Shown: positions 43,045-50,825, numbered from the stretch's first letter. The stretch is DNA of 51,174 nt from an uncultured Rhodospirillales bacterium (GCA_902777205.1 CACYSU010000017.1:1-51174), one strand, 5' to 3'. The notes: a model not told the origin generated them from the letters alone. Numbers and translations: made by a program.

Positions 43045-44358
43045 ATGGTCGATATCAAAATACCTTATAAATGGAAGCCCAGAAAATACCAGCTGGATCT
43101 GTGGCGTTATCTGGAAAACGGCGGAAAGCGCGCGGTCGCCGTGTGGCACCGGCGCGCGGGAAAGGACAGCCTGTCCCTGAATTGGACGGCGGTGGCGGCG
43201 ATGCAGCGCGTCGGCGTGTACTGGCATATGCTGCCGCTGCAGACGCAGGCGCGCAAAGTCGTTTGGGACGCGATCGACAAACAGGGCAGGCGCGTGATTG
43301 ATCAGGTGTTTCCGAAAGCGCTGCGCAAATCCGTCAATTCGCAGGAAATGAAAATCGAGCTGCTGAACGGGTCGATCTGGCAATGCGTCGGGTCGGACGG
43401 GTACAATTCGCTGGTCGGGTCGAATCCCGTCGGCGTCGTGTTTTCGGAATATTCGATCGCCGATCCCGCCGCGTGGGACTTTATCCGCCCCATTTTGGCG
43501 GAAAACGGCGGGTGGGCGTTGTTCATCTATACCCCGCGGGGACGCAACCACGGGCTGAAACTGTTTGAAACGGCGCAAAATTCGCCCGATTGGTTCGCGC
43601 AGAAACTGGGCGTTTCGGAAACCAAGGCGATTCCGATGGCCGCGGTGGACGCCGAACGCGCGGCCGGCATGGACGACGGCATCATCGGGCAGGAGTTTTT
43701 CTGTTCTTTCGACGCCGCGCTGAAAGGCAGCTATTACGGAACATTGCTGAACGATCTGGAAAACGGCGGGCGGATCGGGAACGTGCCGTTCAATCCGGTT
43801 TTGCCCGTGACGACCGCGTGGGATTTGGGCGTCGGGGACAGCACGGCGATCTGGTTTTACCAGCAAAACGGCGCGGAGGTGTTCGTCATCGACTATTACG
43901 AATCAAGCGGCGTCGGGTTGGATCATTATGTCAAGGTGCTGAAAAGCAAACCGTACATCTACACCGACGACAACATCTTTCCCCACGACATCCGCGTGCA
44001 TGAACTTTCCAGCGGCAAAAGCCGGCTGGACATTCTGGCGGGGCTGGGGGTGCGCGGCCGCGTTTTGGAACGGGCGAGCGTTGAAAACGGCATCGCCGCC
44101 GTCCGGCTGCTGCTGCCGCGGTGCCGGTTCGACAAGGAAAAATGCGCCAAGGGGTTGGAGGCGCTGCGCCAATACCAGCGGGCGTGGGACGACGCGCGCA
44201 AAGATTTCCAGCCCCGCCCTTTGCACGATTGGACCAGCCACGCGGCGGACGCGTTCCGGTATCTGGCCATGGGGATCAGGGAGCGGGCGCAGGCCATGGA
44301 ACGCCCGTACCGTCAATCGGCGCGGGATTACAGGGATTACGACCCGCTGGCGGATTGA
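43045..44358 (+). CDS. Phage terminase large subunit (solitary, intact)
   Basis: The 437-residue protein is a TerL-type packaging motor. ATPase features are the Walker A variant HRRAGKD (35-41), Walker B around GVVFSEYS (130-137, Ser instead of the usual Asp before the catalytic Glu) and coupling motif TPRG (163-166). The C-terminal RNase H-like nuclease has acidic residues Asp260 and Asp265 in TAWDLGVGDS, Asp283 and Asp402 in HAADAFRY. The ATG at 43045 has GGGGGAAAA upstream; the longer frame overlaps the terminator. No small terminase, portal, capsid or integrase gene is nearby, which is unusual. It may be a relic, a domesticated gene or part of a split gene-transfer system. Composition resembles its neighbours. 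Confidence 0.88.
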   Translation: MVDIKIPYKWKPRKYQLDLWRYLENGGKRAVAVWHRRAGKDSLSLNWTAVAAMQRVGVYWHMLPLQTQARKVVWDAIDKQGRRVIDQVFPKALRKSVNSQEMKIELLNGSIWQCVGSDGYNSLVGSNPVGVVFSEYSIADPAAWDFIRPILAENGGWALFIYTPRGRNHGLKLFETAQNSPDWFAQKLGVSETKAIPMAAVDAERAAGMDDGIIGQEFFCSFDAALKGSYYGTLLNDLENGGRIGNVPFNPVLPVTTAWDLGVGDSTAIWFYQQNGAEVFVIDYYESSGVGLDHYVKVLKSKPYIYTDDNIFPHDIRVHELSSGKSRLDILAGLGVRGRVLERASVENGIAAVRLLLPRCRFDKEKCAKGLEALRQYQRAWDDARKDFQPRPLHDWTSHAADAFRYLAMGIRERAQAMERPYRQSARDYRDYDPLAD

Positions 44359-44439
44359 ATTTCCAATCACCCGATCCGAACAGTCGCCACAAGGCGTATA
44401 GTGACGCCCCCCCCCGAACGCCAAAAACGATAACATCAA

Positions 44440-44529
44440 CGTCATTGCGAGGAGTGTAACGACGAAGCAATCGGTTTCATATATATTTTTGGGGATTGCT
44501 TCGCCCGCTGTTGCGGACTCGCAATGACG
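44440..44529. repeat. REP-like imperfect palindrome
   Basis: CGTCATTGCGAG (44440-44451) and CTCGCAATGACG (44518-44529) are exact inverted repeats. Inside, CGAAGCAATC (44463-44472) and GATTGCTTCG (44494-44503) are again exact inverted repeats, giving a 90-bp cruciform-capable element. The same sequence type, known from Rickettsia, Geobacter and others, is a dispersed palindromic repeat. A run of nine C lies just outside at 44407-44415. No gene was found in 44359-44690. Confidence 0.85.
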
Positions 44530-44630
44530 GCCGAGGGGGGATAATGCTTTATAATATATCAATCATCAACCAATCGTCGCTGCGGTTCCGTCGGTGTTTT
44601 CCCGTTTCCGTCGGACGGCCGTTCAAAACA

Positions 44631-44657
44631 GAAAGACCGGCAGGATGCCGGCCTTTC
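44631..44657 (-). terminator. Terminator-like hairpin after the 213-residue gene
   Basis: CCGGCA (44637-44642) and TGCCGG (44646-44651) form a tight stem extended, after one mismatch, by GAAAG (44631-44635) with CTTTC (44653-44657). It lies about 33 bp after the stop of the - strand gene at 44691-45332. The T-rich 3' side is short, so termination strength is uncertain. Confidence 0.55.
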
Positions 44658-44690
44658 CATGTCATACTTCTTGGAGGAAGTTAAAAATTT

Positions 44691-45332
44691 TCAGCGCGAT
44701 TTGTTGGCCGCGGCTTTTTGCAAAACGATCTGGCGGGCGGCCAGCTGGTGTTCAATCTTGTCCATCGTTTTGGCGGACGGCTGCCACCCGAAGCGGATGC
44801 CGGTCGCTTTGTGGATTTTTTCGGCTCTGTCCAGAACGGCGAAGTTTTTCCGTCCCGTGCGGACGTTGTGCAGATAGGCGTTGATGTCGTCAACGTTGTA
44901 TTGCGACGTGATGCCGATCAGCGTGCGATAGCTTTCGATCAGGTTGTTCGGATTGTGATTCAAATCCTTCAATTCCGGATTCAGCTTTGTCAGTTTGCCG
45001 ATTTCGGCGTTGATTTCCTTCAAAGCGGCGGGGATTTCGGATTTCAGCGTTTCGCCGGCCTGCCGCGTCACGGGATCCTGCGACGCCATAAAGCTGGACG
45101 CGATCGAATATTTCAAAAAGCGTTTGCGGTAATCGTATTCCGCGAAAGCGGCCTCTTTCCCGTCAACGAATTTGTACCGGCCGGCAATGCCCTTTAAACC
45201 GGTTTCATCCTCCATCCTGACGGCGTGGGCGGTATAGCGCGGACGCCCGTCCACCAGATACCTGCCGCCGCGGTCGTAGGCTTTTTCCATATAAGCGGCC
45301 GCTTCTTGAACCGAAGAAAATCTTTCAACCAT
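44691..45332 (-). CDS. Hypothetical protein, 213 residues
   Basis: I do not recognise this family. The product starts MVERFSSVQEAAAYMEKAYD, is soluble with no signal peptide or membrane helix, and has mostly helical, charged sequence with several Asn-rich loops (KDLNHNPNNLIESYRTL). The C-terminus ends AARQIVLQKAAANKSR. The ATG at 45332 has GAAAGGG 9 bases upstream; a TTG six codons earlier is in frame but overlaps that site. A consensus-like promoter precedes it (45362-45390), so it is a real, monocistronic gene. It lies beside the REP-like element and the terminase. Confidence 0.7.
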   Translation of the reverse strand: MVERFSSVQEAAAYMEKAYDRGGRYLVDGRPRYTAHAVRMEDETGLKGIAGRYKFVDGKEAAFAEYDYRKRFLKYSIASSFMASQDPVTRQAGETLKSEIPAALKEINAEIGKLTKLNPELKDLNHNPNNLIESYRTLIGITSQYNVDDINAYLHNVRTGRKNFAVLDRAEKIHKATGIRFGWQPSAKTMDKIEHQLAARQIVLQKAAANKSR

Positions 45333-45361
45333 AATTGTTTGCCCTTTCAAACTTTTTAAGA

Positions 45362-45390
45362 AACATAAATCCGAAAGATTGATTTGTCAA
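45362..45390 (-). promoter_or_regulatory. Promoter of the 213-residue hypothetical gene
   Basis: On the - strand TTGACA (45385-45390) and TATGTT (45362-45367) are separated by 17 bp, placing the start about 25 bases before the ATG. Both hexamers are close to consensus. Confidence 0.7.
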
Positions 45391-45411
45391 ACATTTTTTC
45401 AAAGCGATATC

Positions 45412-45447
45412 AAAAAACGGCGGGGAATGGTGTTTCCGCCGCCGTTT
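45412..45447 (-). terminator. Terminator of the 110-residue gene
   Basis: On the - strand AAACGGCGG with CCGCCGTTT (outer arms around 45415-45423 and 45439-45447) form a GC-rich hairpin, followed by six T (the A-run at 45412-45417). It lies about 18 bp after the stop of the gene at 45465-45797. Confidence 0.75.
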
Positions 45448-45464
45448 CAAGCAAGGAAAAAGGA

Positions 45465-45797
45465 TTATTTCGATTTTTTCTTTTTGCCCGTTTTTTTGCG
45501 CATCGCGGCGAATTCGGACAGATCCAGCGAAGCCAGTTTTTCAACGCTGTCCAGAATTTGGGAAATCGTGATGAAATTGATGATTCTGTCCCGAACGGCT
45601 TCGTTGTCTTCGACTTCGTCCAACAGCGGTTTCAACGCCAGAATGTTGTCGTTGCAGAAATGCTGCAGCGCGGCGATGACGGCGGACAATTCCTCTTGGC
45701 TGTCCGGCGAAAACAGATCGGACGGATCGTTTTCCATTTCGATTTCATCGAATTCGTCCTGTTCGGCGGCAAATTTTTCTTCTTTTTTCTTTCCCAT
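45465..45797 (-). CDS. Hypothetical acidic protein with Lys-rich tail, 110 residues
   Basis: I do not recognise this family. The product starts MGKKKEEKFAAEQDEFDEIE, has a very acidic first third, a helical middle (SAVIAALQHFCNDNILALKP) and a basic C-terminal tail with KKTGKKKKSK. No membrane helix or signal peptide is present. The ATG at 45797 has AAAGGA upstream; a TTG seven codons earlier is also in frame. The gene has its own promoter, whose -10 lies in a 17-bp palindrome, and its own terminator. Confidence 0.7.
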   Translation of the reverse strand: MGKKKEEKFAAEQDEFDEIEMENDPSDLFSPDSQEELSAVIAALQHFCNDNILALKPLLDEVEDNEAVRDRIINFITISQILDSVEKLASLDLSEFAAMRKKTGKKKKSK

Positions 45798-45829
45798 GGC
45801 GGCGCGTCCTTTGTTCAAAGTGGAATATG

Positions 45830-45863
45830 TTCATATTACATATGAAAACGGTTGAAAAATCAA
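45830..45863 (-). promoter_or_regulatory. Promoter with palindromic operator over the -10
   Basis: On the - strand TTGATT (45858-45863) and TGTAAT (45835-45840) are 17 bp apart. The perfect palindrome TTCATAT-TAC-ATATGAA (45830-45846) is centred on the -10 hexamer. This layout is typical of a repressor operator. The regulator is not identified. Confidence 0.6.
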
Positions 45864-45928
45864 GGAGGGAGGTAAAACGGAAAAAAGATTTTTCAAAAGG
45901 GTTCTCGCCCCTCCGCTTTTCCCGCGCA

Positions 45929-45962
45929 CAAAAAAAACCACCTTTTCAGGTGGCTTTTTTTT
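45929..45962 (-). terminator. Terminator of tRNA-Asp
   Basis: On the - strand GCCACCT and AGGTGGT (45938-45943 with 45948-45953) pair around a GAAA loop, followed by eight T. It directly follows the tRNA-Asp 3' end. Confidence 0.9.
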
Positions 45963-45964
45963 AA

Positions 45965-46042
45965 TGGCGGGAGCGACGGGGCTCGAACCCGCGACCTTCG
46001 GCGTGACAGGCCGACGCTCTAACCAAACTGAGCTACGCCCCC
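45965..46042 (-). tRNA. tRNA-Asp (GTC anticodon)
   Basis: The - strand folds as a cloverleaf. The acceptor GGGGGCG pairs with CGCTCCC, the D-arm is GCTC/GAGC, the anticodon stem TCGGC/GCCGA encloses CTGTCAC with anticodon GTC, the T-arm has GTTCGAG, and the discriminator G is followed by encoded CCA. The anticodon GTC reads Asp codons. A promoter lies upstream at 46055-46083, and a terminator follows. Confidence 0.96.
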
Positions 46043-46054
46043 GCAACAAAAATG

Positions 46055-46083
46055 TTTATATAGATATCCGTCGGTCATTGCAA
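46055..46083 (-). promoter_or_regulatory. tRNA-Asp promoter
   Basis: On the - strand TTGCAA (46078-46083) and TATAAA (46055-46060) are 17 bp apart, with the tRNA 5' end 12 bases after the -10. It lies directly after the glk stop. Confidence 0.7.
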
Positions 46084-46093
46084 GCGTTTTTTT

Positions 46094-47065
46094 TCACTTT
46101 TTCGCATTTTTTTGAATTATTCCCGAAAGCCCCAGAAAAGCCGGATATTCGGATACCATGACGTATGTCGGAATGCGCGACAGATAAGAGGCGAAGCGTC
46201 CTTTGGCTTCAAATCTGACGCGGAATGACGATTCTTTGAACATATCCAACAAACCGTCGCGCGGAATGATGCCGCCCGCGATGTAAACGCCGCCCAACGC
46301 GCCGGCGGTCAATGCCAGATTCCCCGCCAGCGTCCCCAGCAGGCCGAACATCATCTGAACGGATTCGCGGCACAGCGGATCGCCGCCGATCGCTTTGCCG
46401 GAAATTTCCTCCGGCGTCAGGGAAAGGGGCTGTTCCCCGCGCAAAGTCAGCAGCGTCCTGTACAAATTCGTCAATCCCATGCCGGACACGACGCGTTCGG
46501 CGGAAACGTGGCCGTATTCCTGACGCAAGGCGGCGATGACGCGTTCCTCTTCGGGATAGGGGGCGGGCATTGTCGCGTGGCCGCCTTCGCTGGCCAGCGC
46601 TTTCCACGATCCGTCCGATTCGGGGACGAGAATCGACACGCCCAATCCCGTTCCGGGGCCGACGACGACGATCGGAAATCCCGCGGCCGGATTTCCCGCG
46701 CCGATTTTGACTTTCTGGCCGTCCGTCAGCAAAGGCACGGCCAGCGCTTGCGCGACGAAATCGTTGACGACGGTCAAAGAGTCGAACCCCAGTTCTTTTT
46801 TCAAAGCGGAAATCGAAAAGCTCCAGTTGCAATTCGTCAGGGAAACCGTGTCGTCCAAAACGGGGCAGGCGACGGCGAACGCGCCGGCCGATACGTTTGC
46901 CGGCGATCCGGCGCGTTTCAAATATTCTTTGGCGGCCGCGGCGGGCGAATCGTAGTCGCCGCCGTGCAGCGTCATGGGGGCGGAGATTTCGCCGTCGGCG
47001 GAACACAAGGCGAAACGGGCGTTCGTGCCGCCGATGTCGGCGATTAAACCTAAAAATTCGGACAT
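46094..47065 (-). CDS. glk: Glucokinase
   Basis: The 323-residue ATP-dependent hexokinase-fold enzyme phosphorylates glucose. The N-terminal phosphate loop is GLIADIGGTNARFALCSADG; further motifs are LTVVNDFVAQALAVPLLTDG, IVVVGPGTGLGVSILVPESD, ASEGGHATMPAPYPEEERVI and GALGGVYIAGGIIPR. This is the Glk (PF02685) rather than ROK family. The ATG at 47065 has AAAGGA 6 bases upstream. A weak TTGATC/TAACCG pair is visible upstream. tRNA-Asp follows 51 bp downstream. Confidence 0.95.
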   Translation of the reverse strand: MSEFLGLIADIGGTNARFALCSADGEISAPMTLHGGDYDSPAAAAKEYLKRAGSPANVSAGAFAVACPVLDDTVSLTNCNWSFSISALKKELGFDSLTVVNDFVAQALAVPLLTDGQKVKIGAGNPAAGFPIVVVGPGTGLGVSILVPESDGSWKALASEGGHATMPAPYPEEERVIAALRQEYGHVSAERVVSGMGLTNLYRTLLTLRGEQPLSLTPEEISGKAIGGDPLCRESVQMMFGLLGTLAGNLALTAGALGGVYIAGGIIPRDGLLDMFKESSFRVRFEAKGRFASYLSRIPTYVMVSEYPAFLGLSGIIQKNAKK

Positions 47066-47132
47066 ATTCGTTCCTTTCATTCGTTTTAAGGAAAGAATGA
47101 CACAATGCGGTTAAAAGTAAACAGAAAACGGA

Positions 47133-47375
47133 TCAAATGTTCGCGTCGGAAACGCCGCCGCCGGCCGAACTGCCGTCGCGAATCTCCGCCCAAGCCGATT
47201 TGACGGCCCATAAATAAACGCCGTCGTCGGGCGGGGCGGGCAGGTCTTTCGCCTGATCCAAAGCCGACATCATCCGCCGCAATTCGCCGTCGGACAGGGA
47301 AAGCAGATCGGCGCGCGGATGCCGTTCGGCCAGCGCGGCCGCCCAAAAACGCACGTTTTTCCAATCAGCGTTCAT
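47133..47375 (-). CDS. IscX-like Fe-S assembly protein
   Basis: The 80-residue protein matches the IscX/YfhJ pattern: a Trp near the start (DWKN), ALAERHPRADLLSLSDGEL like the family ALYDAYPDLDPKTVRFTD, and WAVKSAWAEI like ILLVWLDE. IscX binds IscS and modulates Fe-S cluster synthesis. It has an extra 12-residue Gly/Ser tail. The start overlaps the RNase J-like gene end by 11 bases with GGAGGA before the ATG, so the pair is coupled. No isc or suf genes are near, and the similarity is modest. Confidence 0.55.
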   Translation of the reverse strand: MNADWKNVRFWAAALAERHPRADLLSLSDGELRRMMSALDQAKDLPAPPDDGVYLWAVKSAWAEIRDGSSAGGGVSDANI

Positions 47376-48969
47376 GCTTCCTCCGGTCGATCAGGGAAAC
47401 GGGGCGGACGTGCTTGCGCCGCCAATCGGCGATTTTTTGCGACGCCCGCTGTTGACGCATCATCAAAAGGTCTTTGCCGGCCGGACAGCTGTATCCGTTG
47501 TCGGACGTTTTAACAAAAGCCGTCGCGATCGAACCGTCGGCGTTCCGGCCGTGCGTCAATCCGAACCAGTTCGGGCTTTTTTCCGAAACGATCCGGCATC
47601 CCTGACGGTCAACGGCGACGGTTGATCCGTTGTGCGGATAATCGGGCAGGGTTTGAAATCCGTACCGCGTCGCCAAAGCGTTTAAAACATCGGCTTTTTC
47701 ACGGGAACAATGGATCGGCGCGACCGTTCGGGGATTGATGTTGTTGGCGATTTTGACGAAATCGTCCGTCTGCGCGTGTCCCGACCCGTACAGGCGCGGG
47801 TATTGGTCGCCCGTGACGACGGTCAGGGTGGAAAATTGGTCTTTTTTCAAAAAGAACTGCAGCTTTTCGTTTTTATCGCCGCTGGTCGGCGTGATGACGA
47901 CGGCGTCCTTTTCCAACGGAAAATCGGATTTTTCCCCCGTCAGGCGGCGGATGAACGGCGAAGCGGGTTCCATGTAAATGCCCGTCGTGATCGTGACGGC
48001 GGTTTTCGGATCCAGCCCGCCGTTCGCGCCCGCGATTTTGATGTCCGGACATTTGCGGTGCAGGTCGTATCCCGACAGCGGCAAAGCCAGGACGTTGCTT
48101 TCCATAAACGCGCCGCCGTTGACGATCACGTTTTTGCCGGCCGCCGCGGCCGCGGAAACCACGGACGCCAGCCGTTCCATGTGCGCCGCGGGCAGAACGG
48201 CGACGATTTGTTTGTCTTTGTGTTTTTGAAACAACAGCTTGTAAGTGTCGAACACTTCGGATTCGTATGTGGCGTGGCCTTTTAAATGCGTGGCCGTCGC
48301 GTCAAAGGTCATTAAATCGACGCCGCCGTTTTTGCCGATTTTTTTACAAGCGTTCAAATCGACGCCGCGTCCTAAAAACGACGTTTCGTCGGCTTTGGTG
48401 TCGCCGGAATGGAAAATCGCCCCGTTCGGATCGGATATTTTAAAGCTGAAACATCCGGGGACGGAATGCGACGCGGGGAACGCTTCGACGGTCATATTGC
48501 CGATTTTGACGGCGTCGCCCGCGTGCAGCATTTTCATTTCCGGCCATTGCGACGGGGAAAATCCGTTGTCGATCAATCCCTTTTTCAAAACGTTCAAAGT
48601 GTGCCGCGACCCGTAGATGTCGGGCAGCTTCGCCCCCATGTGCAGGTATTCGTAAACGCCGGCGATGTGGTCGGAATGACAGTGGGTCAGGAAAATCGCG
48701 GCGGCGGGCGTTTCGGGCGCGGTTTGCCCCGGAACGTTCAGGCAGTCGTCCAAAGCGGGGACGACCTTGTCGAACCGTCCGGCGGCGAAATCGCGCGGGA
48801 CTTCGTGCTGGCCCATGTCAACGATGACGGTCGCGCGTTCGGTTTCGCCCGTTTCCGCGTTTTCGCAAACCGATGAAAAAGTGTGGCAACTGGCCCAGAT
48901 GTCCGCCGCGTTGTTTCCGCCGCGCGGCGTCCAGAACAATCCCGACTTGCCGTTTCGATTACCAGACAT
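47365..48969 (-). CDS. RNase J-like beta-CASP metallo-beta-lactamase protein
   Basis: The 534-residue protein has the metallo-beta-lactamase metal motif FLTHCHSDHIAGVYEYL (HxHxDH, about residues 94-100), SHSVPGCFSFKISDPNG, IFHSGDTKADETSF and the C-terminal SGHAQTDDFVKIANNINPRT with APIHCSREKADVL, in RNase J order. The central beta-CASP part includes VNGGAFMESNVLALPL. RNase J proteins act as 5'-3' exo- and endonucleases on mRNA and rRNA. This one is divergent (HCS instead of HGE in the late motif, plus a charged C-terminal tail), so a different RNA or nucleotide substrate is possible. A good promoter lies upstream; it is the first gene of an operon with the IscX-like gene. Confidence 0.75.
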   Translation of the reverse strand: MSGNRNGKSGLFWTPRGGNNAADIWASCHTFSSVCENAETGETERATVIVDMGQHEVPRDFAAGRFDKVVPALDDCLNVPGQTAPETPAAAIFLTHCHSDHIAGVYEYLHMGAKLPDIYGSRHTLNVLKKGLIDNGFSPSQWPEMKMLHAGDAVKIGNMTVEAFPASHSVPGCFSFKISDPNGAIFHSGDTKADETSFLGRGVDLNACKKIGKNGGVDLMTFDATATHLKGHATYESEVFDTYKLLFQKHKDKQIVAVLPAAHMERLASVVSAAAAAGKNVIVNGGAFMESNVLALPLSGYDLHRKCPDIKIAGANGGLDPKTAVTITTGIYMEPASPFIRRLTGEKSDFPLEKDAVVITPTSGDKNEKLQFFLKKDQFSTLTVVTGDQYPRLYGSGHAQTDDFVKIANNINPRTVAPIHCSREKADVLNALATRYGFQTLPDYPHNGSTVAVDRQGCRIVSEKSPNWFGLTHGRNADGSIATAFVKTSDNGYSCPAGKDLLMMRQQRASQKIADWRRKHVRPVSLIDRRKHER

Positions 48970-49002
48970 TCCTTCGTCCCGTTATGATACCGGATGAATG
49001 AA

Positions 49003-49031
49003 AGTATAAGGGGGGCGCGCGGGTTTGACAA
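49003..49031 (-). promoter_or_regulatory. Promoter of the RNase J-like operon
   Basis: On the - strand TTGTCA (49026-49031) and TATACT (49003-49008) are 17 bp apart, with a GC-rich spacer. The predicted start is about 28 bases before the ATG at 48969. Confidence 0.7.
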
Positions 49032-49052
49032 GGAAATTTTGTCTAAAATCCG

Positions 49053-49862
49053 TCAATTTTTCCGGACGGCGGCCTTGTCGGCGGCGGGGGCGTCTTCAAA
49101 CACGGGTTCGTCGGACGCGGCGGCTTTTTTGGCGGCCATGTACGCTTCCAGCTTCGCTTTGCGCCATTGCGCCGCCATTTCGCGGCTTTCCGGCGATCCG
49201 GGTTTGATCGTATCTACGTTTTTCTTGCGCGCTTTCTTTTTGATGCGTTCGACTTTTTTGTTCAAGCGGGCGACCGTTTTCTTGGACACGTCCCGCGCTT
49301 CGGCCTTTTGATCCGGCGCGGCCGGATTGCCGTATTCGGTCAGGCGTTTCCACGTTTCCAGCAGCTTGTCTTCGTACCGGAAAGCTTTGTGCGCGGTTTT
49401 GGAATGGTATCGCGTGGCCGCTTCGCCCCACGATTTCGTTTCGCGGTAGTTGCGCTTTAAAAATTCGGCGGCGTAGGCGACGTTTTTCGCGGGATCCAAG
49501 GCGTCCTCAAGGCTTTTGAACGCGTCGGGGTGGTATTTCAGGTTGATTTGCATACACCCGACATCCACGTTGTCCACGCCTTTTTCTTGCAGGGCGCGCA
49601 CGGCGTCCAAAGCCTCTTGTTTCGAGGGATAGAATTTGCCGTTTCCCTCCGCCGTCACCGTCCACGGCCACGAAACGCCGGTCGGATAGGCTTTGGAATA
49701 CCGGCCGCTTTCGACCAAAGCGATCGCCCCCAGCAGGTTGGTTTGGATGCCTTCGCGCTTTTCCAGCCGCACGGCCTCTTTCAAACACAGCAGCGAATCG
49801 TCGGCCGCGGCGCAAAACGGCGCGGCGCACAGGCTTAAAGCGAACAAAAAAAGGCGTTTCAT
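49053..49862 (-). CDS. Exported lytic transglycosylase (SLT domain)
   Basis: The 269-residue protein has a signal peptide (MKRLFLFALSLCAAPFCAAA, cleavage near residue 20) and an SLT goose-lysozyme-like domain. The catalytic Glu51 lies in AIALVESGRYSKAYPTGVSW; VDNVDVGCMQINLKYHPDAF and NVAYAAEFLKRNYRE, AATRYHSKT follow. It cleaves the MurNAc-GlcNAc bond and leaves 1,6-anhydro ends in the periplasm. The C-terminal 70 residues are Lys/Arg/Ala-rich and of unknown function. It follows the amidohydrolase gene by 7 bp. Confidence 0.9.
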   Translation of the reverse strand: MKRLFLFALSLCAAPFCAAADDSLLCLKEAVRLEKREGIQTNLLGAIALVESGRYSKAYPTGVSWPWTVTAEGNGKFYPSKQEALDAVRALQEKGVDNVDVGCMQINLKYHPDAFKSLEDALDPAKNVAYAAEFLKRNYRETKSWGEAATRYHSKTAHKAFRYEDKLLETWKRLTEYGNPAAPDQKAEARDVSKKTVARLNKKVERIKKKARKKNVDTIKPGSPESREMAAQWRKAKLEAYMAAKKAAASDEPVFEDAPAADKAAVRKN

Positions 49863-49869
49863 CGTTTTC

Positions 49870-50772
49870 CTACAGCGGCAGGGTCGGCAGAACCCGTAAA
49901 AATCGTTCCATGAACAGGGACAGCTTACGCCACAACGTGTTAAAATTTTCCGAAGGCAGGTAATGTTTGCAATCCCAATACAAATGACGCCCCGTTTCGA
50001 TTTGCAGCGCGTGGCTGTGCAGGGCGGGGCGGCCGTAGTGCAGAGTCGTGTACGCCCCGCTGTAGGGCAGGTTGATCGTGACGGAAAATCCGGCGTCCCG
50101 CAGCAATTCGGCGGCGGCGATCGCGATTTGCGGGGCGCAGGCGGCGCCGTCCCCCGTCCCCAAAACGAAATCCGGCATCTTGCCGTTTGTCAGCCGTTCC
50201 GGCGGCAGCAAAGGCATGGAATGCAGGTCGATCAGCAGCGATTTGCCGAAAACGGCCAGATTCTTTTTAATCAGGCTTTCCAACGCCGCGTGATAGGGCA
50301 GGTGAACGTCGGTCAAACGTTCCTGTTCGACCGCGAACGACAGCTTTTTACGGTAAATCAGTTTGTTCGCGTTCAGCTGGCGCGCGATGACGCCGAATCC
50401 GTTTTTGACGCGCGGCGAATCGGTTTGCGACTGGCTGGGGATCGAATCGGAAAACATGGTCGGATCCAATTCCAGCGGGTGGCGGTTCAAATCGACCCAC
50501 ACCCGCCCGTAAACCGCGGACAACAGCGGGATTCCCATGGCCGGCGCGAACGAAAACAGCCGATCGACGGCGGTATCTTCGTATTGTTGGAAATCCGTCA
50601 GTTTCAAATCCGTCAAATGGAACAGCCGTTCGGGATAAAACGTTCCGCTGTGCGGCGACGCCAAAACGACGGGAACGGACGGTTTTCCGGACTTTTCCAA
50701 CAAAAACGGCGGATAGTTTTTCAGCGTCGTCAATTTTTTTTCACCTGTCGTGTATTTTTTTGTTGCATTCAT
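49870..50772 (-). CDS. N-formylglutamate amidohydrolase family protein
   Basis: The 300-residue protein matches the FGase family: VVLASPHSGTFYPERLF, the metal-site region DTAVDRLFSFAPAMGIPLLS, GRVWVDLNRHPLELDPTMFS, LLIDLHSMPLL and NLPYSGAYTTLHYG, with HALQIETGRHLYWD near the end. Such enzymes release glutamate from N-formylglutamate at the end of histidine degradation. No hut genes are present, so the substrate is uncertain. The ATG at 50772 has a weak ribosome-binding site; a later start near KLTTLKNYPPF is possible. It is co-transcribed with the lytic transglycosylase. Confidence 0.85.
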   Translation of the reverse strand: MNATKKYTTGEKKLTTLKNYPPFLLEKSGKPSVPVVLASPHSGTFYPERLFHLTDLKLTDFQQYEDTAVDRLFSFAPAMGIPLLSAVYGRVWVDLNRHPLELDPTMFSDSIPSQSQTDSPRVKNGFGVIARQLNANKLIYRKKLSFAVEQERLTDVHLPYHAALESLIKKNLAVFGKSLLIDLHSMPLLPPERLTNGKMPDFVLGTGDGAACAPQIAIAAAELLRDAGFSVTINLPYSGAYTTLHYGRPALHSHALQIETGRHLYWDCKHYLPSENFNTLWRKLSLFMERFLRVLPTLPL

Positions 50773-50789
50773 CAAAAGAAATCTATAAA

Positions 50790-50818
50790 AGCATAAATCA
50801 TCTTGTTGAGATAAGCAA
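50790..50818 (-). promoter_or_regulatory. Promoter candidate of the amidohydrolase operon
   Basis: On the - strand TTGCTT (50813-50818) and TATGCT (50790-50795) are 17 bp apart, with a start about 12 bases before the ATG at 50772. The short distance would give a nearly leaderless mRNA. Confidence 0.45.
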
Positions 50819-50825
50819 CAACAAC

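Noticed and set aside
41683-43866. 727-codon frame extending the amidase upstream
   Set aside because: Only the last 223 codons carry homology; the upstream part runs antisense through the ProXp-like gene and the terminase. The ATG at 42354 has a good ribosome-binding site.
43903-44562. 219-codon open frame on the - strand ending in the repeat
   Set aside because: It is antisense to the terminase and its N-terminal part is simply a translation of the REP-like repeat, a known annotation artefact.
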